The position numbers were made by a program, and so were the translations under genes. Below are positions 45,185 to 56,887 of a stretch of DNA of 64,000 bases, in pieces (position 1 is the stretch's first letter; every line of letters begins with the position of its first letter). Below the pieces are notes generated by a model, which saw nothing but the letters and a program-made list of their open reading frames with translations, ran no database searches and had not been told where the DNA came from. Location of the stretch: the NCBI RefSeq assembly GCF_002752675.1, contig NZ_CP024608.1, forward strand, positions 1,054,001 to 1,118,000. The letters are read 5' to 3'. Source of the DNA: Massilia violaceinigra (lineage in GTDB: Bacteria > Pseudomonadota > Gammaproteobacteria > Burkholderiales > Burkholderiaceae_D).

Positions 45185-45790
45185 ATGCGTAAATATTTCA
45201 TTACCGGATTACTGGTCCTGGTCCCGCTGGCGATCACCCTGTGGGTCCTGAACCTGGTCATCAGCACCATGGACCAGTCGCTGCTGCTGGTGCCCGAGCG
45301 CTGGCAGCCGCATACCCTGTTCGGGCGCGAAATTCCGGGCCTGGGCACGATCCTGACCATCGCCATCGTGTTCCTGACCGGCCTGCTGGCCAACAACCTG
45401 GTTGGCAACTATCTGGTGCGCCTGTGGGAACGCCTGCTGCACCGCATTCCCGTGGTCAGCTCGCTCTACGGCAGCGTCAAGCAGGTATCGGACACCTTGT
45501 TTTCCTCGTCCGGCAACGCCTTTCGCAAGGCCGTGCTGCTGCCGTATCCGCACGCGGAGTGCTGGACCATCGGCTTCCTGACGGGTGTGCCGGGCGGCGA
45601 CGTCAAGAACCACCTGGTGGGCGACTTCGTCAGCGTGTACGTGCCGACCACGCCCAACCCCACCTCGGGCTTTTTCCTGATGATGGAACGCAGCAAGGTC
45701 ATCGAACTCGACATGAGCGTCGACGCGGCCCTCAAATACATCGTCTCGATGGGCGTCGTCGCCCCCGAGCATTTGCCAACCAAAGAGTAA
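45185..45790 (+). CDS. DUF502 family membrane protein
   Basis: A 201-residue protein with two membrane segments ('ITGLLVLVPLAITLWVLNLV' and 'ILTIAIVFLTGLLANNLVG') and a soluble C-terminal region with the family's 'IPVVSSLYGSVKQV' and 'YVPTTPNPTSGFFLMM'. DUF502 members are uncharacterised. It lies between fmdB (42 bp) and aspS (56 bp), consistent with one transcript. Confidence 0.9.
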   Translation: MRKYFITGLLVLVPLAITLWVLNLVISTMDQSLLLVPERWQPHTLFGREIPGLGTILTIAIVFLTGLLANNLVGNYLVRLWERLLHRIPVVSSLYGSVKQVSDTLFSSSGNAFRKAVLLPYPHAECWTIGFLTGVPGGDVKNHLVGDFVSVYVPTTPNPTSGFFLMMERSKVIELDMSVDAALKYIVSMGVVAPEHLPTKE

Positions 45791-45846
45791 GAGTGCGGCG
45801 CTTCGTTTCCGCGCCCGTTGAATAACCAACCTAGACTGAAAACAAT

Positions 45847-47652
45847 ATGTCCTCCATGCGTACAAACTACTGCGGCCTTGTCACTGAAGAATTGCTGGGC
45901 CAAACCGTCAGCCTGTGCGGCTGGGTACACCGCCGCCGCGACCACGGCTCGCTGATTTTCATCGACCTGCGCGACCGTGAAGGTCTGGTGCAGGTGGTCT
46001 GCAATCCGGAGCAGGCGGAGATGTTCAAGGTCGCCGAAGCGGTGCGTAACGAATACTGCCTGCGCGTGACCGGTGTGGTCACCGCGCGTATCGGCAACAC
46101 GGTCAACAACAACCTCAAGTCGGGCAAGATCGAAATCGTCGCCAGCGCCGTTGATGTGCTCAACGCCTCGGTGCCGGTACCGTTCCAGCTGGACGACGAC
46201 AATCTGTCGGAAACGACCCGCCTGACCCACCGCGTGCTCGACCTGCGCCGTCCGCAGATGCAGAACAACCTGCGCCTGCGCTACAAGGTGACGATGGAAG
46301 TGCGCAAGTACCTGGACAACCTCGGCTTCATCGATATCGAAACGCCGATGCTGACCAAGTCGACCCCGGAAGGCGCGCGCGACTACCTGGTGCCGTCGCG
46401 TGTCAACGCGGGCAACTTCTTCGCGCTGCCGCAGTCGCCGCAGCTGTTCAAGCAGCTGCTGATGGTCGCCAACTTCGACCGTTACTACCAGATCACCAAG
46501 TGCTTCCGCGACGAAGACTTGCGCGCCGACCGCCAGCCTGAATTCACCCAGATCGACTGCGAAACCTCGTTCCTGACCGAACAGGAAATCCGCGACCTGT
46601 TCGAGGACATGATCCGCATCGTCTTCAAGAACACGCTCGACATCGACCTGCCGAACCCGTTCCCGGTGATGGACTTCGCCACCGCGATGGGCATGTACGG
46701 TTCGGACAAGCCGGACATGCGCGTCAAGCTGGAATTCACCGACCTGACCGACGACGTCAAGGATGTCGAATTCAAGGTCTTCGCCGCGCCCGCCAACATG
46801 GTGGGCGGGCGCATCGTGGGCCTGCGCGTGCCGCAGGGCGCCAGCATGCCGCGTTCCGAAATCGACGCTTACGACCAGTTCGTGCGCATCTACGGCGCCA
46901 AGGGCCTCGCCTACATCAAGGTCAATGAAAAAGCCAAGGGCCGTGAAGGCCTGCAGTCGCCAATCGTCAAATCGCTGCACGATACCGCGCTGGCCGCGAT
47001 CCTCGAAAAAACCGGCGCCCAGGACGGCGACCTGATTTTCTTCGGTGCCGACAAGGCGAAAGTCGTCAACGACGCCATCGGCGCGCTGCGCGTGAAGATC
47101 GGCCACTCGGACTTCGGCAAGAAGGCTGGCCTGTTCGACGACGTCTGGAAGCCGCTGTGGGTTGTCGACTTCCCGATGTTCGACTACGACGAGGAATCGG
47201 ACCGCTGGACCGCGACCCACCATCCGTTCACCGCGCCGAAAGACGGCCATGAAGACATGCTGGAGACCAACCCTGGCGCGTGTATCGCCAAGGCCTACGA
47301 CATGGTCTTGAACGGCTGGGAACTGGGTGGCGGTTCGATCCGTATCCACCGCGAAGAAGTGCAGAGCAAGGTATTCCGCGCACTGAAGATCGATGCCGAA
47401 GAAGCCCAGCTCAAGTTCGGCTTCCTGCTCGACGCGCTGCAATACGGCGCGCCGCCGCATGGTGGCCTGGCTTTCGGCCTGGACCGCATCGTGACGATGA
47501 TGACCGGTTCGGACTCGATCCGCGACGTGATCGCCTTCCCGAAAACCCAGCGCGCCCAGTGCCTGCTGACCAACGCACCGTCCGAAGTCGACGAGAAGCA
47601 ACTGCGCGAACTGCACATCCGCTTGCGCAACGCCGAACCGAAGATCGTTTAA
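45847..47652 (+). CDS. aspS: Aspartyl-tRNA synthetase
   Basis: A 601-residue class II synthetase. An N-terminal OB-fold anticodon domain ('[20 protein letters not shown]') precedes the catalytic core. Motif 2 is '[19 protein letters not shown]', the bacterial insertion (GAD) domain fills the middle, and motif 3 is '[13 protein letters not shown]'. Bacterial length is typical. Whether it is discriminating, or also charges tRNA-Asn for amidation, cannot be told by eye. The ATG at 45847 is the first in frame; a second at 45856 is possible. A strong terminator follows. Confidence 0.97.
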   Translation: MSSMRTNYCGLVTEELLGQTVSLCGWVHRRRDHGSLIFIDLRDREGLVQVVCNPEQAEMFKVAEAVRNEYCLRVTGVVTARIGNTVNNNLKSGKIEIVASAVDVLNASVPVPFQLDDDNLSETTRLTHRVLDLRRPQMQNNLRLRYKVTMEVRKYLDNLGFIDIETPMLTKSTPEGARDYLVPSRVNAGNFFALPQSPQLFKQLLMVANFDRYYQITKCFRDEDLRADRQPEFTQIDCETSFLTEQEIRDLFEDMIRIVFKNTLDIDLPNPFPVMDFATAMGMYGSDKPDMRVKLEFTDLTDDVKDVEFKVFAAPANMVGGRIVGLRVPQGASMPRSEIDAYDQFVRIYGAKGLAYIKVNEKAKGREGLQSPIVKSLHDTALAAILEKTGAQDGDLIFFGADKAKVVNDAIGALRVKIGHSDFGKKAGLFDDVWKPLWVVDFPMFDYDEESDRWTATHHPFTAPKDGHEDMLETNPGACIAKAYDMVLNGWELGGGSIRIHREEVQSKVFRALKIDAEEAQLKFGFLLDALQYGAPPHGGLAFGLDRIVTMMTGSDSIRDVIAFPKTQRAQCLLTNAPSEVDEKQLRELHIRLRNAEPKIV

Positions 47653-47656
47653 ACTG

Positions 47657-47684
47657 AAAAGCACGGTTCGCCGTGCTTTTTTTT
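47657..47684 (+). terminator. Rho-independent terminator of aspS
   Basis: AAAAGCACGG (47657-47666) / CCGTGCTTTT (47671-47680) forms a perfect 10-bp stem around a TTCG tetraloop and runs into a T8 tract. Confidence 0.95.
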
Positions 47685-47720
47685 CGTCCGCGGCCTTGGC
47701 CCGATCCTGATCAATGATTC

Positions 47721-48179
47721 ATGCCCGCTAAAATTCCGGAATCCGTCCTCGTCGTCATTCACACGCCCGCGCTGGAGGTGCTGCTCATCGAGCGCGCCGA
47801 CAAGCCGGGATTCTGGCAGTCGGTCACCGGCTCGCTCGATGCGCCCGATGAACCGCTGCTCGACACCGCCGCGCGTGAACTGTTCGAGGAAACCGGCATC
47901 GTGGCCGATGGCGACGCCATTGCGCTGCGCGACTGGCAGCTGTCGAATATCTATGAAATCTATCCGGTCTGGCGCCACCGCTACGCGCCTGGCGTGACCC
48001 ACAACACCGAACATGTGTTCAGCGTGTGCGTACCGCGCGACACGCCCATTGTGTTGAGCGCGCGCGAGCACCTGCGGCACGTCTGGCTGCCTCACGTGGA
48101 GGCGGCCGACCGCTGCTTTTCATCGTCCAACGCGGAGGCGATACTGCAACTTCCGCGCAGGTTGAACCGGCCCGACTGA
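47721..48179 (+). CDS. nudB: Dihydroneopterin triphosphate diphosphatase (Nudix)
   Basis: A 152-residue Nudix hydrolase. The Nudix box is complete: 'GSLDAPDEPLLDTAARELFE' continuing 'ETGI'. 'GFWQSVTGSL' before it and 'NTEHVFSVCVPRDT' after it fit NudB, which removes pyrophosphate from dihydroneopterin triphosphate in folate synthesis. The position after aspS matches other betaproteobacteria. It is convergent with the RTX gene. Confidence 0.9.
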   Translation: MPAKIPESVLVVIHTPALEVLLIERADKPGFWQSVTGSLDAPDEPLLDTAARELFEETGIVADGDAIALRDWQLSNIYEIYPVWRHRYAPGVTHNTEHVFSVCVPRDTPIVLSAREHLRHVWLPHVEAADRCFSSSNAEAILQLPRRLNRPD

Positions 48180-48181
48180 CC

Positions 48182-48216
48182 GGCGGGCGGGGCGCCAGCC
48201 AGTTCGTGCGCCCGCC
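48182..48216. terminator. Stem-loop between convergent nudB and RTX genes
   Basis: GGCGGGCG (48182-48189) and CGCCCGCC (48209-48216) are complementary. The GC-rich hairpin has no clear T run, so termination is possible but unproven. Confidence 0.4.
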
Positions 48217-48219
48217 TGG

Positions 48220-51200
48220 TTACAGCAGCGGTGGCGTGGCAACCCCCATCAGATCCACATTTATCTCGGGCGCGGCCATGCTGCCCCACGGCGCGGCGGC
48301 CGGTGCCGGCGTGCTGTCGGCCACCAGCTCCGCATTGATCCTTGCCAGATCCCAGCTGATGCCATCGGCGAAGGTGATCTGCTGCAGTGGATTGGAGGGA
48401 TTCGGCGTCGCTGTTTCAGACAGGAAGCTGTAGACCGTCAACTGGTCGCTGCCGCCGGCGATCTTGATCAGCAAGGTGGTGCCTGACTTGCTTAATTGCA
48501 GATCGCTACCGGCGATGCCAATGTCCAATTGCAGCGTATTCAACTTGCCTTCCGGGCTAGGCTTGGCGCTCAACAAGGTATCCTGGCCATCACCCCTGCC
48601 GAACAAATAGGTATCGTTGCCGTTGCCGCCGATGATACGGTCGTCGCCGGCGCCGCCGCGAATAATGTCGTCCCCGCCCTTGCCATCGATGGCATCGTTC
48701 CCGGCCAGGCCGCTGATCACGTCGGCCTTCACGGTGCCGTCGATCCGGTCGTTGGCAGCGCTGCCCGCGAACAGCTTCGCTTCGATGGCCGCCAGGTTCC
48801 AGGTGGCGCCGTCGGCAAAGCGGATCTGCTGCAGCGGGTTATAGGTGTTCGCGGTGTTATCTTCGTGCAGGAAATATTGCACGGACAGCGAGTCGGCCGA
48901 GCCGTCGATCTTCACCGTCAAGATTCCGTTGCCGCTCTCCAGGCTGATGTCGCCAGGCAGGATGCCGGCTTTCAATTGCAGGGTGTCGACCTTGCCGGTG
49001 GCCCAGTCGTTGACCGCACCGACCAGGTCCGCGCCATCGCCGCGCCCGAACAGGTAGGTGTCGCTGCCTTCGCCGCCGGTGACGGTGTCGTCGCCGGCGC
49101 CGCCGTCGAGCGTGTCGTCGCCACCCTTGCCGCTCAGATTGTCCGCCCCGGCAAGCCCGGTGATGGTATCGGCAGCGAACGTGCCGCTGATTTCTTCAGC
49201 GCCATTGGTGCCGGCAAGCAGCAGGCTTTGGATGGTCGCCGTGTTCCATACCGTGCCATCGGCGAAACGAATTTCCTGCACGGGATTGGTGCCGCTGGCC
49301 GGGTTGTCCTGGCTGAGGTAGCCCTCGGCGCGGACCTGGTCGGCGCCTCCGTTGAGCTTGACGACCAGCGCGCTGTAGGAAGTTGCCAGGGTAATGTCGG
49401 CTGGCGCAATACCAGCCTTGAATTGCAGCACATCGATCTTGCCGGCGACGTCATTGTAAGTGGGCATGAGCGTATCGATGCCATCGCCACGCCCGTACAC
49501 GTAGGTGTCGCTGCCGCCTCCGCCATTGATTGTGTCGTTGCCGAGGCCGCCATCAATGGTGTCGTTGCCTGCGTTGCCAGACAGATTATCTGCCCCGGCC
49601 AGGCCGAACATGGTGTTCGCGTTGACGGTGCCGGACACCCGGTCCGCACCCGCGCTGCCGCCGTACAGCTGCGCCTCGATCTGGGCCACGTTCCAGGCGG
49701 TGCCGTCGGCAAAACGGATTTGCTGAAGCGGATGGAGTTCGGTCGCGGTACTGTTGTTGGGCATGAATTGTTCGACGGTGACTTGATCGGTCCCGCCCTT
49801 GATCTTGACCACCAGGCCGCTGTAAGGCGATGCTTCGAGCAGCACATCGCCAGCGCTCACGCCAGGCTTGAGCTGCAGGGTATCGATGCCGCTGCCATGA
49901 ATGTGGGTGATCCTGTCCTGGCCATCGCCTTTACCGAACAGGAAGGTATCGGCGCCTTCGCCGCCGTCGAGGACGTCGTTGCCGCTGCCGCCATCAAGGG
50001 TATCGTTGCCGCCGAGGCCATTGAGCTTGTCAGCCCCGCCTGCTCCGCTGAGCACGTCATTGCCGCTGGTGCCGCTGATGGTGTCGTTGCCTTCGGTGGG
50101 CGTGGTCAGTTTGGCGAGAATGGTGGCGGCATCCCATGCGGTGCCGTCGGCGAAGCGGATTTGCTGCAGCGGGTTGAGGGGGTTGTTAATGCTGTCGTAG
50201 GCCAGGAATTGACCAACCGTGATCTTGTCGGTCGTACCCTTGATGCCGACCACCAGCGTGCTTAGCATGCGGCTCAGGACAATGTCGCCTGGAGCAACAC
50301 CGGCCTTCAGCTGCAAGGTATTGATCGTGCCTGGCGCATCGTCGCTGGCTGCGCGGAGATCATCCTGGCCATCGCCTCTGCCGAACAGATAGATATCGTT
50401 GCCTCTGCCGCCATGAATGGTGTCATTGCCGGCGCCGCCATCGAGGGTATCGTCGCCGCCCTTGCCGTCGAGCCAGTCGTTGCCGCCTTGTCCCGTGATC
50501 AGTTCGCCCTTGACCGTGCCCTCGAGACGGTCGGCGTCCTTGCTGCCCGCGTACAAGGCGGCCTGGATGGCCGCCAGGTTCCAAATCGTGCCCTCGGCAA
50601 ACCTGAACTCTTGCACCGGATTGTAGGCTGAAGCGGGGTCATCCTGGAACAGGAAGCCGCCGATCGTCACCTGATCGGCCGTGTCCCTGATCTTGACGAT
50701 CAAGCCGCCGTAGCCTGAGGGGCCGGGAGTGACGATCACGTCCGCCGGCAGAACGCCCTCCTTGAACTGCAGCGTACCCAGGCGGCCCGGCGCATTGGTC
50801 ATGCCCATCGAAATGGTGTCCTGGCCGTCGCCTTTACCAAACATGTACACATTCTTGCCGAAGCCACCCGTGAGGATGTCGGTGCCGGCGCCGCCGTCGA
50901 GCGTATTATCGCCGTCCCCGCCATCGAGCTCGTCGTTGCCGATTCCGCCCAGCAGCAGATCGTGGTCGAGGCCGCCGTTCAGATAGTCATCGCCGTCGCC
51001 ACCGTCAAGCGTATCGGCGCCTTGCGCGCCGTCAAGCAGGTCGTCGTTCGCGCCGCCAACGAGCTTGTCGTTGCCGTCATCGCCCGCCAGCTTGTCGTTG
51101 CCTGCGCCGCCGAGCAACTGGTCGTTGCCCAGCCCGCCGATGAGGGTGTCGGCATCGGCGCCGCCATCGATGGTATCGTTGCCGGCGCGGCCGTCGAGCA

Positions 51201-51780
51201 GGTCGCTGCCCCCCAGGCCGGTCATGGCATCACCCAGGTAGGTGCCGCCGCGCACGTCGGCGCCGTCGGTACCGGCGTATAGCTTGGCCTGGATCTCGGC
51301 CAGGTTCCACGTAGTGCCATCGGAGAAAATGATTTGTTGCAGTGGATTGGCGCTGTTGGTGGTGCTGGTTCCGTACAGGAAGCCGTCCGCCCGGAACTGG
51401 TCGCCGGTGCCGATGATATTGATGAGCAAGGACGTGCCAATCATGTCAAAGGCGAGGTCGGACGGCAGCACGCCTTCCTTCAGGCGCAGCGTGTTCACCT
51501 CGGTTTGCGGACGGACATCGATCATGTACGCGATGTCGCGCCCGTCGCCACGGCCGAACAGGTAGACATCGTCGCCCAGGCCGCCGTTGAGGAAGTCGTT
51601 GCCGGCGCCGCCATCAAGGATGTCGTTGCCGGCGAGACCGAATAACTGATCGTTGCCGGACAGGCCGTTCAGTACGTCATCGGCAGCGCCGCCGTTCAGC
51701 GTGTCGTTGCCGGCGGTGCCGCTGACTGGGGTGGTGAGGTTGGTGATTACAGTATTCGTCGCGATAGTGTTGAGGGGCAT
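48220..51780 (-). CDS. Large modular RTX (haemolysin-type calcium-binding) protein
   Basis: A 1186-residue protein, mostly RTX nonapeptide repeats of the type '[11 protein letters not shown]' that bind calcium and fold as beta-rolls after export. Seven copies of a haemolysin-related module alternate with the RTX blocks. Each has a line such as '[17 protein letters not shown]' and ends '[15 protein letters not shown]'. They recur about every 435-455 bp, except that the interval nearest the N-terminus is about 735 bp because it contains extra RTX repeats. No enzyme domain was seen. Such proteins leave by type I secretion via a C-terminal signal, but no secretion genes are in the window. ATG 51780 ('[15 protein letters not shown]') was preferred to an upstream in-frame start that lies in the promoter region. 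Confidence 0.9.
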   Translation of the reverse strand: MPLNTIATNTVITNLTTPVSGTAGNDTLNGGAADDVLNGLSGNDQLFGLAGNDILDGGAGNDFLNGGLGDDVYLFGRGDGRDIAYMIDVRPQTEVNTLRLKEGVLPSDLAFDMIGTSLLINIIGTGDQFRADGFLYGTSTTNSANPLQQIIFSDGTTWNLAEIQAKLYAGTDGADVRGGTYLGDAMTGLGGSDLLDGRAGNDTIDGGADADTLIGGLGNDQLLGGAGNDKLAGDDGNDKLVGGANDDLLDGAQGADTLDGGDGDDYLNGGLDHDLLLGGIGNDELDGGDGDNTLDGGAGTDILTGGFGKNVYMFGKGDGQDTISMGMTNAPGRLGTLQFKEGVLPADVIVTPGPSGYGGLIVKIRDTADQVTIGGFLFQDDPASAYNPVQEFRFAEGTIWNLAAIQAALYAGSKDADRLEGTVKGELITGQGGNDWLDGKGGDDTLDGGAGNDTIHGGRGNDIYLFGRGDGQDDLRAASDDAPGTINTLQLKAGVAPGDIVLSRMLSTLVVGIKGTTDKITVGQFLAYDSINNPLNPLQQIRFADGTAWDAATILAKLTTPTEGNDTISGTSGNDVLSGAGGADKLNGLGGNDTLDGGSGNDVLDGGEGADTFLFGKGDGQDRITHIHGSGIDTLQLKPGVSAGDVLLEASPYSGLVVKIKGGTDQVTVEQFMPNNSTATELHPLQQIRFADGTAWNVAQIEAQLYGGSAGADRVSGTVNANTMFGLAGADNLSGNAGNDTIDGGLGNDTINGGGGSDTYVYGRGDGIDTLMPTYNDVAGKIDVLQFKAGIAPADITLATSYSALVVKLNGGADQVRAEGYLSQDNPASGTNPVQEIRFADGTVWNTATIQSLLLAGTNGAEEISGTFAADTITGLAGADNLSGKGGDDTLDGGAGDDTVTGGEGSDTYLFGRGDGADLVGAVNDWATGKVDTLQLKAGILPGDISLESGNGILTVKIDGSADSLSVQYFLHEDNTANTYNPLQQIRFADGATWNLAAIEAKLFAGSAANDRIDGTVKADVISGLAGNDAIDGKGGDDIIRGGAGDDRIIGGNGNDTYLFGRGDGQDTLLSAKPSPEGKLNTLQLDIGIAGSDLQLSKSGTTLLIKIAGGSDQLTVYSFLSETATPNPSNPLQQITFADGISWDLARINAELVADSTPAPAAAPWGSMAAPEINVDLMGVATPPLL

Positions 51781-51968
51781 GGCTCTCTTTCTGGCGGTGG
51801 GGAGATCAATTATTCGGTGCGGGCTTAGTTTGCAAACATCGACGCGCAAATTGCCGTCTAACCAATGTTGTGTTCATAAAGAAATAATAACATACGAGCA
51901 ATCATGTCAAACTTCAAATTTGAGAAAAATAATTAAGAGCAACAACGTCTGATTTTTCACTGCACCGC

Positions 51969-52014
51969 GCAAGAAAAACACATATGCAAGCGCGAAATGA
52001 TTCGTTCCGTTTGC
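51969..52014. promoter_or_regulatory. Sulfur-region shared cis element, copy 1 (upstream of cysE)
   Basis: Aligned with 60523-60569, 31 of the first 41 positions are identical, with blocks GAAAA, CATAT, AAGCG, GAAA and ATTCGTT in the same order and spacing. It sits 26 bp before cysE. Candidate operator of a CysB/Cbl-type regulator. Confidence 0.55.
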
Positions 52015-52039
52015 GGCGCGCCTGCGCTAGGCTCGGCGC

Positions 52040-52959
<920 letters not shown>

Positions 52960-52963
<4 letters not shown>

Positions 52964-53695
52964 ATCGCGTGCGCTGCTTCCAGGCGGCGCAGGATGGCCG
53001 CCTTGATCGCCGCCTGCGCGCTGTCGCCACGCAGGCGCGGGCGTGCCAGCGGCACAGCGAATTCGGCCGCCACCGGGCCGGCGGCGCTATCGAGCAGCAC
53101 CACGCGGTCGCTCAGGTACAGCGCCTCATCAATGTCGTGCGTGACCAGCAGCAGCGTGAGTGCATGTTCGCGCGCCACGCGTGTCAACAGGTCTTGCAGC
53201 TTCATGCGCGTAAAGGCGTCGACCGCCGAAAACGGTTCGTCGAGCAGCAGCACGCGCGGACGCGTAAACAGGCCGCGCGCAATCGCCACGCGCTGCGCCT
53301 GCCCGCCCGAGAGCTGCTTGGGCAGCGCAGCGGCGTAGCCATCGAGCCCCACTTCCTCCAGCAGGCGCTCCACCGCGGCGGCGTTGCGCGCGGCCGGGCC
53401 CCTGGCCGAAGGCGATGTTCTGGCCCACCGTCAGCCAGGGGAACAGGCGCGGCTCCTGGAAGATGACACCGATATCGCGGCTCACGCCTGTCTGTGCCAC
53501 GCCATCGAGCAGCACCTCGCGGCGAAACTCGCGGTCCAGCCCAGCGGCGATGGAGAGCAGGGTGCTCTTGCCGCATCCGCTGGCGCCGATCAGGCTGACG
53601 ATTTCGCCCGCGTGCAGCTGCAAGTGAGTGTCGCGCAGCACCTGGCGCGTGCCGTGGCGCTTGTCGGCGATGTGCGCCTCGAACAGAGGCGTCAT
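52960..53695 (-). pseudogene. SsuB/TauB-type ABC ATPase, frameshifted
   Basis: The start overlaps the permease stop (ATGA). The first part is normal, with Walker A 'GASGCGKS' and Q loop 'VIFQEPRLFPW'. Near 53399-53402 (CCCC on the plus strand) the frame breaks after 'GQNIAFGQG'. The other frame then continues 'ERLLEEVGLDGYAAALPKQL' with signature 'LSGGQAQR', Walker B 'VLLLDEPFSAVDA' and H loop 'VTHDIDEA'. Removing one base from the C4 run would restore about 244 codons, the family's usual size. It is either a real inactivating mutation or a sequencing error. The downstream part keeps all motifs, so any break is recent. Confidence 0.85.
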
Positions 53696-54501
53696 GCCGG
53701 GCCTCGGTCGACATGGTTGTCGCGCCAGGCCAGCAGCCGGTTCTCAAGCAGCTGCATCATACAGTCGCTGGCTTTGCCCAGCACCGCCAGCAGCACGATG
53801 GCAGCGAGCACGATATCGGCGCGGCTGGTTTCGCGCCCGTCCGAGAGCAGGTAGCCGAGGCCTTTGCTGGCCGCGATCAGTTCGGCCGCCACCATGAACA
53901 TCCACGCCAGGCTGAGGCCATTGCGCAGGCCCGTCGTCAAGGAAGGCAGGGCGGCCGGCAGCAGTACCCGGCGCGCCAGCGCGACACGGCTTAACCGGTA
54001 CAGGCGCGCCACTTCGACCAGCTTGCGGTCGACGCCGCGAATGCCGGAAACGACGCCCATGTACACCGGGAAGAAGGCGCCGATCGCGATCAGCACCAGC
54101 TTGGGCAGCTCGTCGATGCCGAACCACAGCAGCAGCAAGGGCACCCAGGCCAGCGAGGGAATCGCGCGCAGCGCCTGGAAGCTGGGGTCGAGCAGCGCTT
54201 CGGTGCGCCGGTTCAGCGCCACCGCCGCTCCCAGAATCACGGCGAGGCTGGCGCCGGCCGCGAAGCCGGTCAGTACGCGGGCGGTGCTGCTGGCCACGTG
54301 CGCCGCCAGCCCGTTCTGCGCCAGGTAGACAAGGGTGCGCAGGATATCGCTTGGCGCCGGCAGCAGGTTGGGCGGAATGACGCCGCTGCGCGCGCCCGCC
54401 TCGGCGGCCACCAGCACGGCGCCCGGTACCACGAGGCCGAGCGGCATGCGCAGGGCAAGGCTGCGCGCTGGCGCCGGCAGGTCGAGTGAACGGGCGGTCA
54501 T
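53692..54501 (-). CDS. SsuC/TauC-type ABC transporter permease
   Basis: A 269-residue permease of the nitrate/sulfonate/taurine class with about six membrane segments. The EAA loop reads 'LVEVARLYRLSRVALARRVL', after 'YMGVVSGIRGVDRKL'. It overlaps the ATPase gene by 4 bp and starts 3 bp from the binding-protein stop. It should transport an organosulfur compound; the ligand is inferred from neighbours only. Confidence 0.9.
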   Translation of the reverse strand: MTARSLDLPAPARSLALRMPLGLVVPGAVLVAAEAGARSGVIPPNLLPAPSDILRTLVYLAQNGLAAHVASSTARVLTGFAAGASLAVILGAAVALNRRTEALLDPSFQALRAIPSLAWVPLLLLWFGIDELPKLVLIAIGAFFPVYMGVVSGIRGVDRKLVEVARLYRLSRVALARRVLLPAALPSLTTGLRNGLSLAWMFMVAAELIAASKGLGYLLSDGRETSRADIVLAAIVLLAVLGKASDCMMQLLENRLLAWRDNHVDRGPA

Positions 54502-54504
54502 GGT

Positions 54505-55476
54505 TTATTCGCGCGCGATGAGCGCTTGCGCAAAGCGCGTGTCGACCAGTTCCGCGATCACCTTGTCGAGGTCCGTACCCGACTTGACCAGCGCTTCGTC
54601 GCGCAGGATCGGTGCCGCCAGTTGCAGCGCCTTGAGGTGTTCCGCCGATGGCTGCGGGTTGCTGAAATCGCTGCGCAGCTTGATGATCTGCAACAGCGCC
54701 ACCGGCAGCGATACCTTGGCTTCTTCCGCGAGTATCTTCGCGGCCTCGTTCTGATTGGCGCCGATCCATTTGCGGGCGCGCTCGTAGGTCTTGATCACGC
54801 GCGCCGTCTCCGCCGGGCGCGCGGCCAGGAAATCGTCGCGCACGTTCAGGAAGCCGTAGGTGTTGAAAGCCACGTTGCGGTAGATCAGGCGCGAGCCGCC
54901 TTCCAGTTCGCTCGCCGCCATGTGCGGATCGAGTCCGGCCCAGGCATCGATCCGGCCCTGTTCCAGCGTCGCGCGCCCATCCGCGTGCTGCAGGCCGACG
55001 TGTTCGATGTCGCTGCGCTTCAGGCCCGCCGTCTTGAGCGCGCGCAGCAGGAACAGGTAGGGATCGGTGCCTTTGGTGGCGGCGATCCTTTTGCCTTTCA
55101 GGTCGGCCAGGGTGCGGATCGGCGAGTCCTTGCGCACCACCAGTGCGGTCCACTCAGGGCGCGAGAAAATGTAGGGCGCGCGGATCGGATTGCCGTTGGC
55201 CTTGGCCAGCAGGGCGGCCAGGCCCGCGCTGGAACCAATGTCGATGCTGTTGGCGTTCAGGTATTCGAGCGCGCGGTTGCTGCCGGCGCTGTGCACCCAT
55301 TTGATGGCGGTGCCGTCGGCCTTGAATTCTTCTTCCAGCCAGCCGAAGCGCCGCAATACCAGGCTGGTTGGCGAGTAGTAGGCGTAATCGAGGCGCAGTT
55401 CGCGCCGCGGCGCCGCGCTGGCCACGCCGGGGAGGACCGACAGGGCGGCCAGTTGCAGGAGATTGCGGCGTTTCAT
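54505..55476 (-). CDS. SsuA/TauA-type ABC substrate-binding protein
   Basis: A 323-residue periplasmic binding protein with a signal peptide ('MKRRNLLQLAALSVLPGVASA'; abridged cut near residue 21). The mature part has the nitrate/sulfonate/bicarbonate pattern: 'LNANSIDIGSSAGLAALLAK', 'TLADLKGKRIAATKGTDPYL' and 'GRIDAWAGLDPHMAASEL'. It is the first gene after the LLM monooxygenase in the leftward operon and likely delivers that enzyme's substrate or a related compound. It is distinct from the SsuA at 61231. Confidence 0.9.
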   Translation of the reverse strand: MKRRNLLQLAALSVLPGVASAAPRRELRLDYAYYSPTSLVLRRFGWLEEEFKADGTAIKWVHSAGSNRALEYLNANSIDIGSSAGLAALLAKANGNPIRAPYIFSRPEWTALVVRKDSPIRTLADLKGKRIAATKGTDPYLFLLRALKTAGLKRSDIEHVGLQHADGRATLEQGRIDAWAGLDPHMAASELEGGSRLIYRNVAFNTYGFLNVRDDFLAARPAETARVIKTYERARKWIGANQNEAAKILAEEAKVSLPVALLQIIKLRSDFSNPQPSAEHLKALQLAAPILRDEALVKSGTDLDKVIAELVDTRFAQALIARE

Positions 55477-55497
55477 GGGGTCCTTGGGTTGTGGGGG

Positions 55498-56883
55498 TCA
55501 GGCTGCCGACTGCAGCAGCGGAGCGATACGGACCTGGCGGCCGTGGTGGCCGTCCGGCAGGCGCGAACTCTTGCCGGTCAGTTGATGGCGCAGGGTTCCG
55601 CCGACGCTGTCATTGCGGTAGCGGCCGCGCCGCTGCAGCTCCGGCACGATCAGCTCGACGACATCGCGCATGGTTTCGTGGGCGATGGCAAAGGCCAGGT
55701 TGAAGCCATCGACGCCGGTCTGTTCCATCCATGTTTCCAGCTGATCGGCCACCTCGGACGGCGAGCCGACCAGGATCGGGCCGCGCCCCCCAAGGCCGAT
55801 GAAGCGCGCCGCTTCGCGCACCGTCCAGGTGCGCGACGGATCGGCCGCGCTGAGCGAGGCGAGGGCGGAGCGCCCGGCTTCCGTCTCGATGTAGTCGATG
55901 GTGGCGTCGAGCGGGATGCGGCTGAAGTCCACGCCGGTCCAGCCGGACAGCAGGGCCAGGGCGGCGTCGATGTTGATGTGGCGCTGGTAGTGCTCGTACT
56001 TGGCGTGCGCTTCTTCCGATGTGGGCGCGGTGACGATCAGTGCCTGCGCGTAGACCAGCAGGGCGTCGCCATCGCGCCCGGCCGCGCGCACGGCGGCGCG
56101 GGTATCGTCCACGTAGCGCTTGACCACGTTGACGCTCGGGCCGCTGACAAACGTCGCTTCGGCGTGGCGCGCCGCGAATGCCATGCCGCGTGGCGAGGCG
56201 CCGGCCTGGTACAGGAAAGGCGTGCGCTGCGGCGACGGTTCGCACAGGTGAATGCCGGGCACCTTGTAGTAACGGCCTTCATGGTTGATCGGATGGACCT
56301 TGCCGGGGTCGGCATACACGCCGCGCGCCTTGTCGCGCACGACGGCATCGTTTTCCCAGCTTTTCTCCCACAGCTTGTAGACCACGTCGAGGTATTCGTC
56401 GGCCAGGTTGTAGCGCTCGTCGTGGGCGAGCTGTTTTTGCAGGCCCAGGTTGCGCGCCGCGCTGTCGAGGTAACCGGTAACGATGTTCCAGCCGATGCGT
56501 CCCTTCGTCAGATGATCGAGCGTGGAGATGCGCCGCGCAAAGGTGTACGGGTGCTCGTAGGTCAGGGCGGCGGTGACGCCAATGCCCAGGTGGCGCGTGG
56601 CGTTGGCGATCAGCGGCACCAGTGCCAGCGGATCGTTCAGCGGCGCCTGCACTGCATGGCGCAGGGCGGCGTCCGCGCTGCGCTCATACACGTCGTACAC
56701 GCCCAGCACATCGGCCAGGAAAATGGCGTCGAACCGGCCCGCTTCGAGCAGTTGCGCCAGTTCGATCCAGTAGTCGGCGTCAAGATAGCGGTGGCTGTTG
56801 TCGCGCGGGTGGGTCCACAACCCGGGGGATTGATGGCCCACGGTGTTCAGCTGGAACGCGTTGAAACGGATCGGTTTGGCCAT
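55498..56883 (-). CDS. LLM-class flavin-dependent monooxygenase (NtaA/SnaA/DszA family)
   Basis: A 461-residue FMNH2-dependent oxygenase of the bacterial luciferase-like class. 'GRFDAIFLADVLGVYDVYER', 'GRIGWNIVTGYLDSAARNLG', 'YLYQAGASPRGMAFAARHAE' (abridged) and 'GPILVGSPSEVADQLETWM' are typical of the NtaA/SnaA/DszA branch, which attacks C-S or C-N bonds. Reduced FMN could come from the SsuE-like reductase in the divergent operon. Substrate is probably an organosulfur compound, judged by neighbours. It lies between MetQ-like and SsuA-like binding proteins. Confidence 0.9.
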   Translation of the reverse strand: MAKPIRFNAFQLNTVGHQSPGLWTHPRDNSHRYLDADYWIELAQLLEAGRFDAIFLADVLGVYDVYERSADAALRHAVQAPLNDPLALVPLIANATRHLGIGVTAALTYEHPYTFARRISTLDHLTKGRIGWNIVTGYLDSAARNLGLQKQLAHDERYNLADEYLDVVYKLWEKSWENDAVVRDKARGVYADPGKVHPINHEGRYYKVPGIHLCEPSPQRTPFLYQAGASPRGMAFAARHAEATFVSGPSVNVVKRYVDDTRAAVRAAGRDGDALLVYAQALIVTAPTSEEAHAKYEHYQRHINIDAALALLSGWTGVDFSRIPLDATIDYIETEAGRSALASLSAADPSRTWTVREAARFIGLGGRGPILVGSPSEVADQLETWMEQTGVDGFNLAFAIAHETMRDVVELIVPELQRRGRYRNDSVGGTLRHQLTGKSSRLPDGHHGRQVRIAPLLQSAA

Positions 56884-56887
56884 GATG

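Noticed and set aside
45466..47664. A 732-codon open frame opposite aspS and DUF502
   Set aside because: It is antisense to genes with clear motifs; its composition is typical of a GC-driven shadow frame.
48496..50265. A 589-codon open frame opposite the RTX gene, with repeated Val/Ala-rich segments
   Set aside because: The repetition simply mirrors the RTX repeats on the coding strand.
48600..51700. Regularly spaced short repeats that could suggest a CRISPR array
   Set aside because: They are in frame, vary in sequence, and encode GGxGxDxLx nonapeptides; no cas genes or constant repeats.
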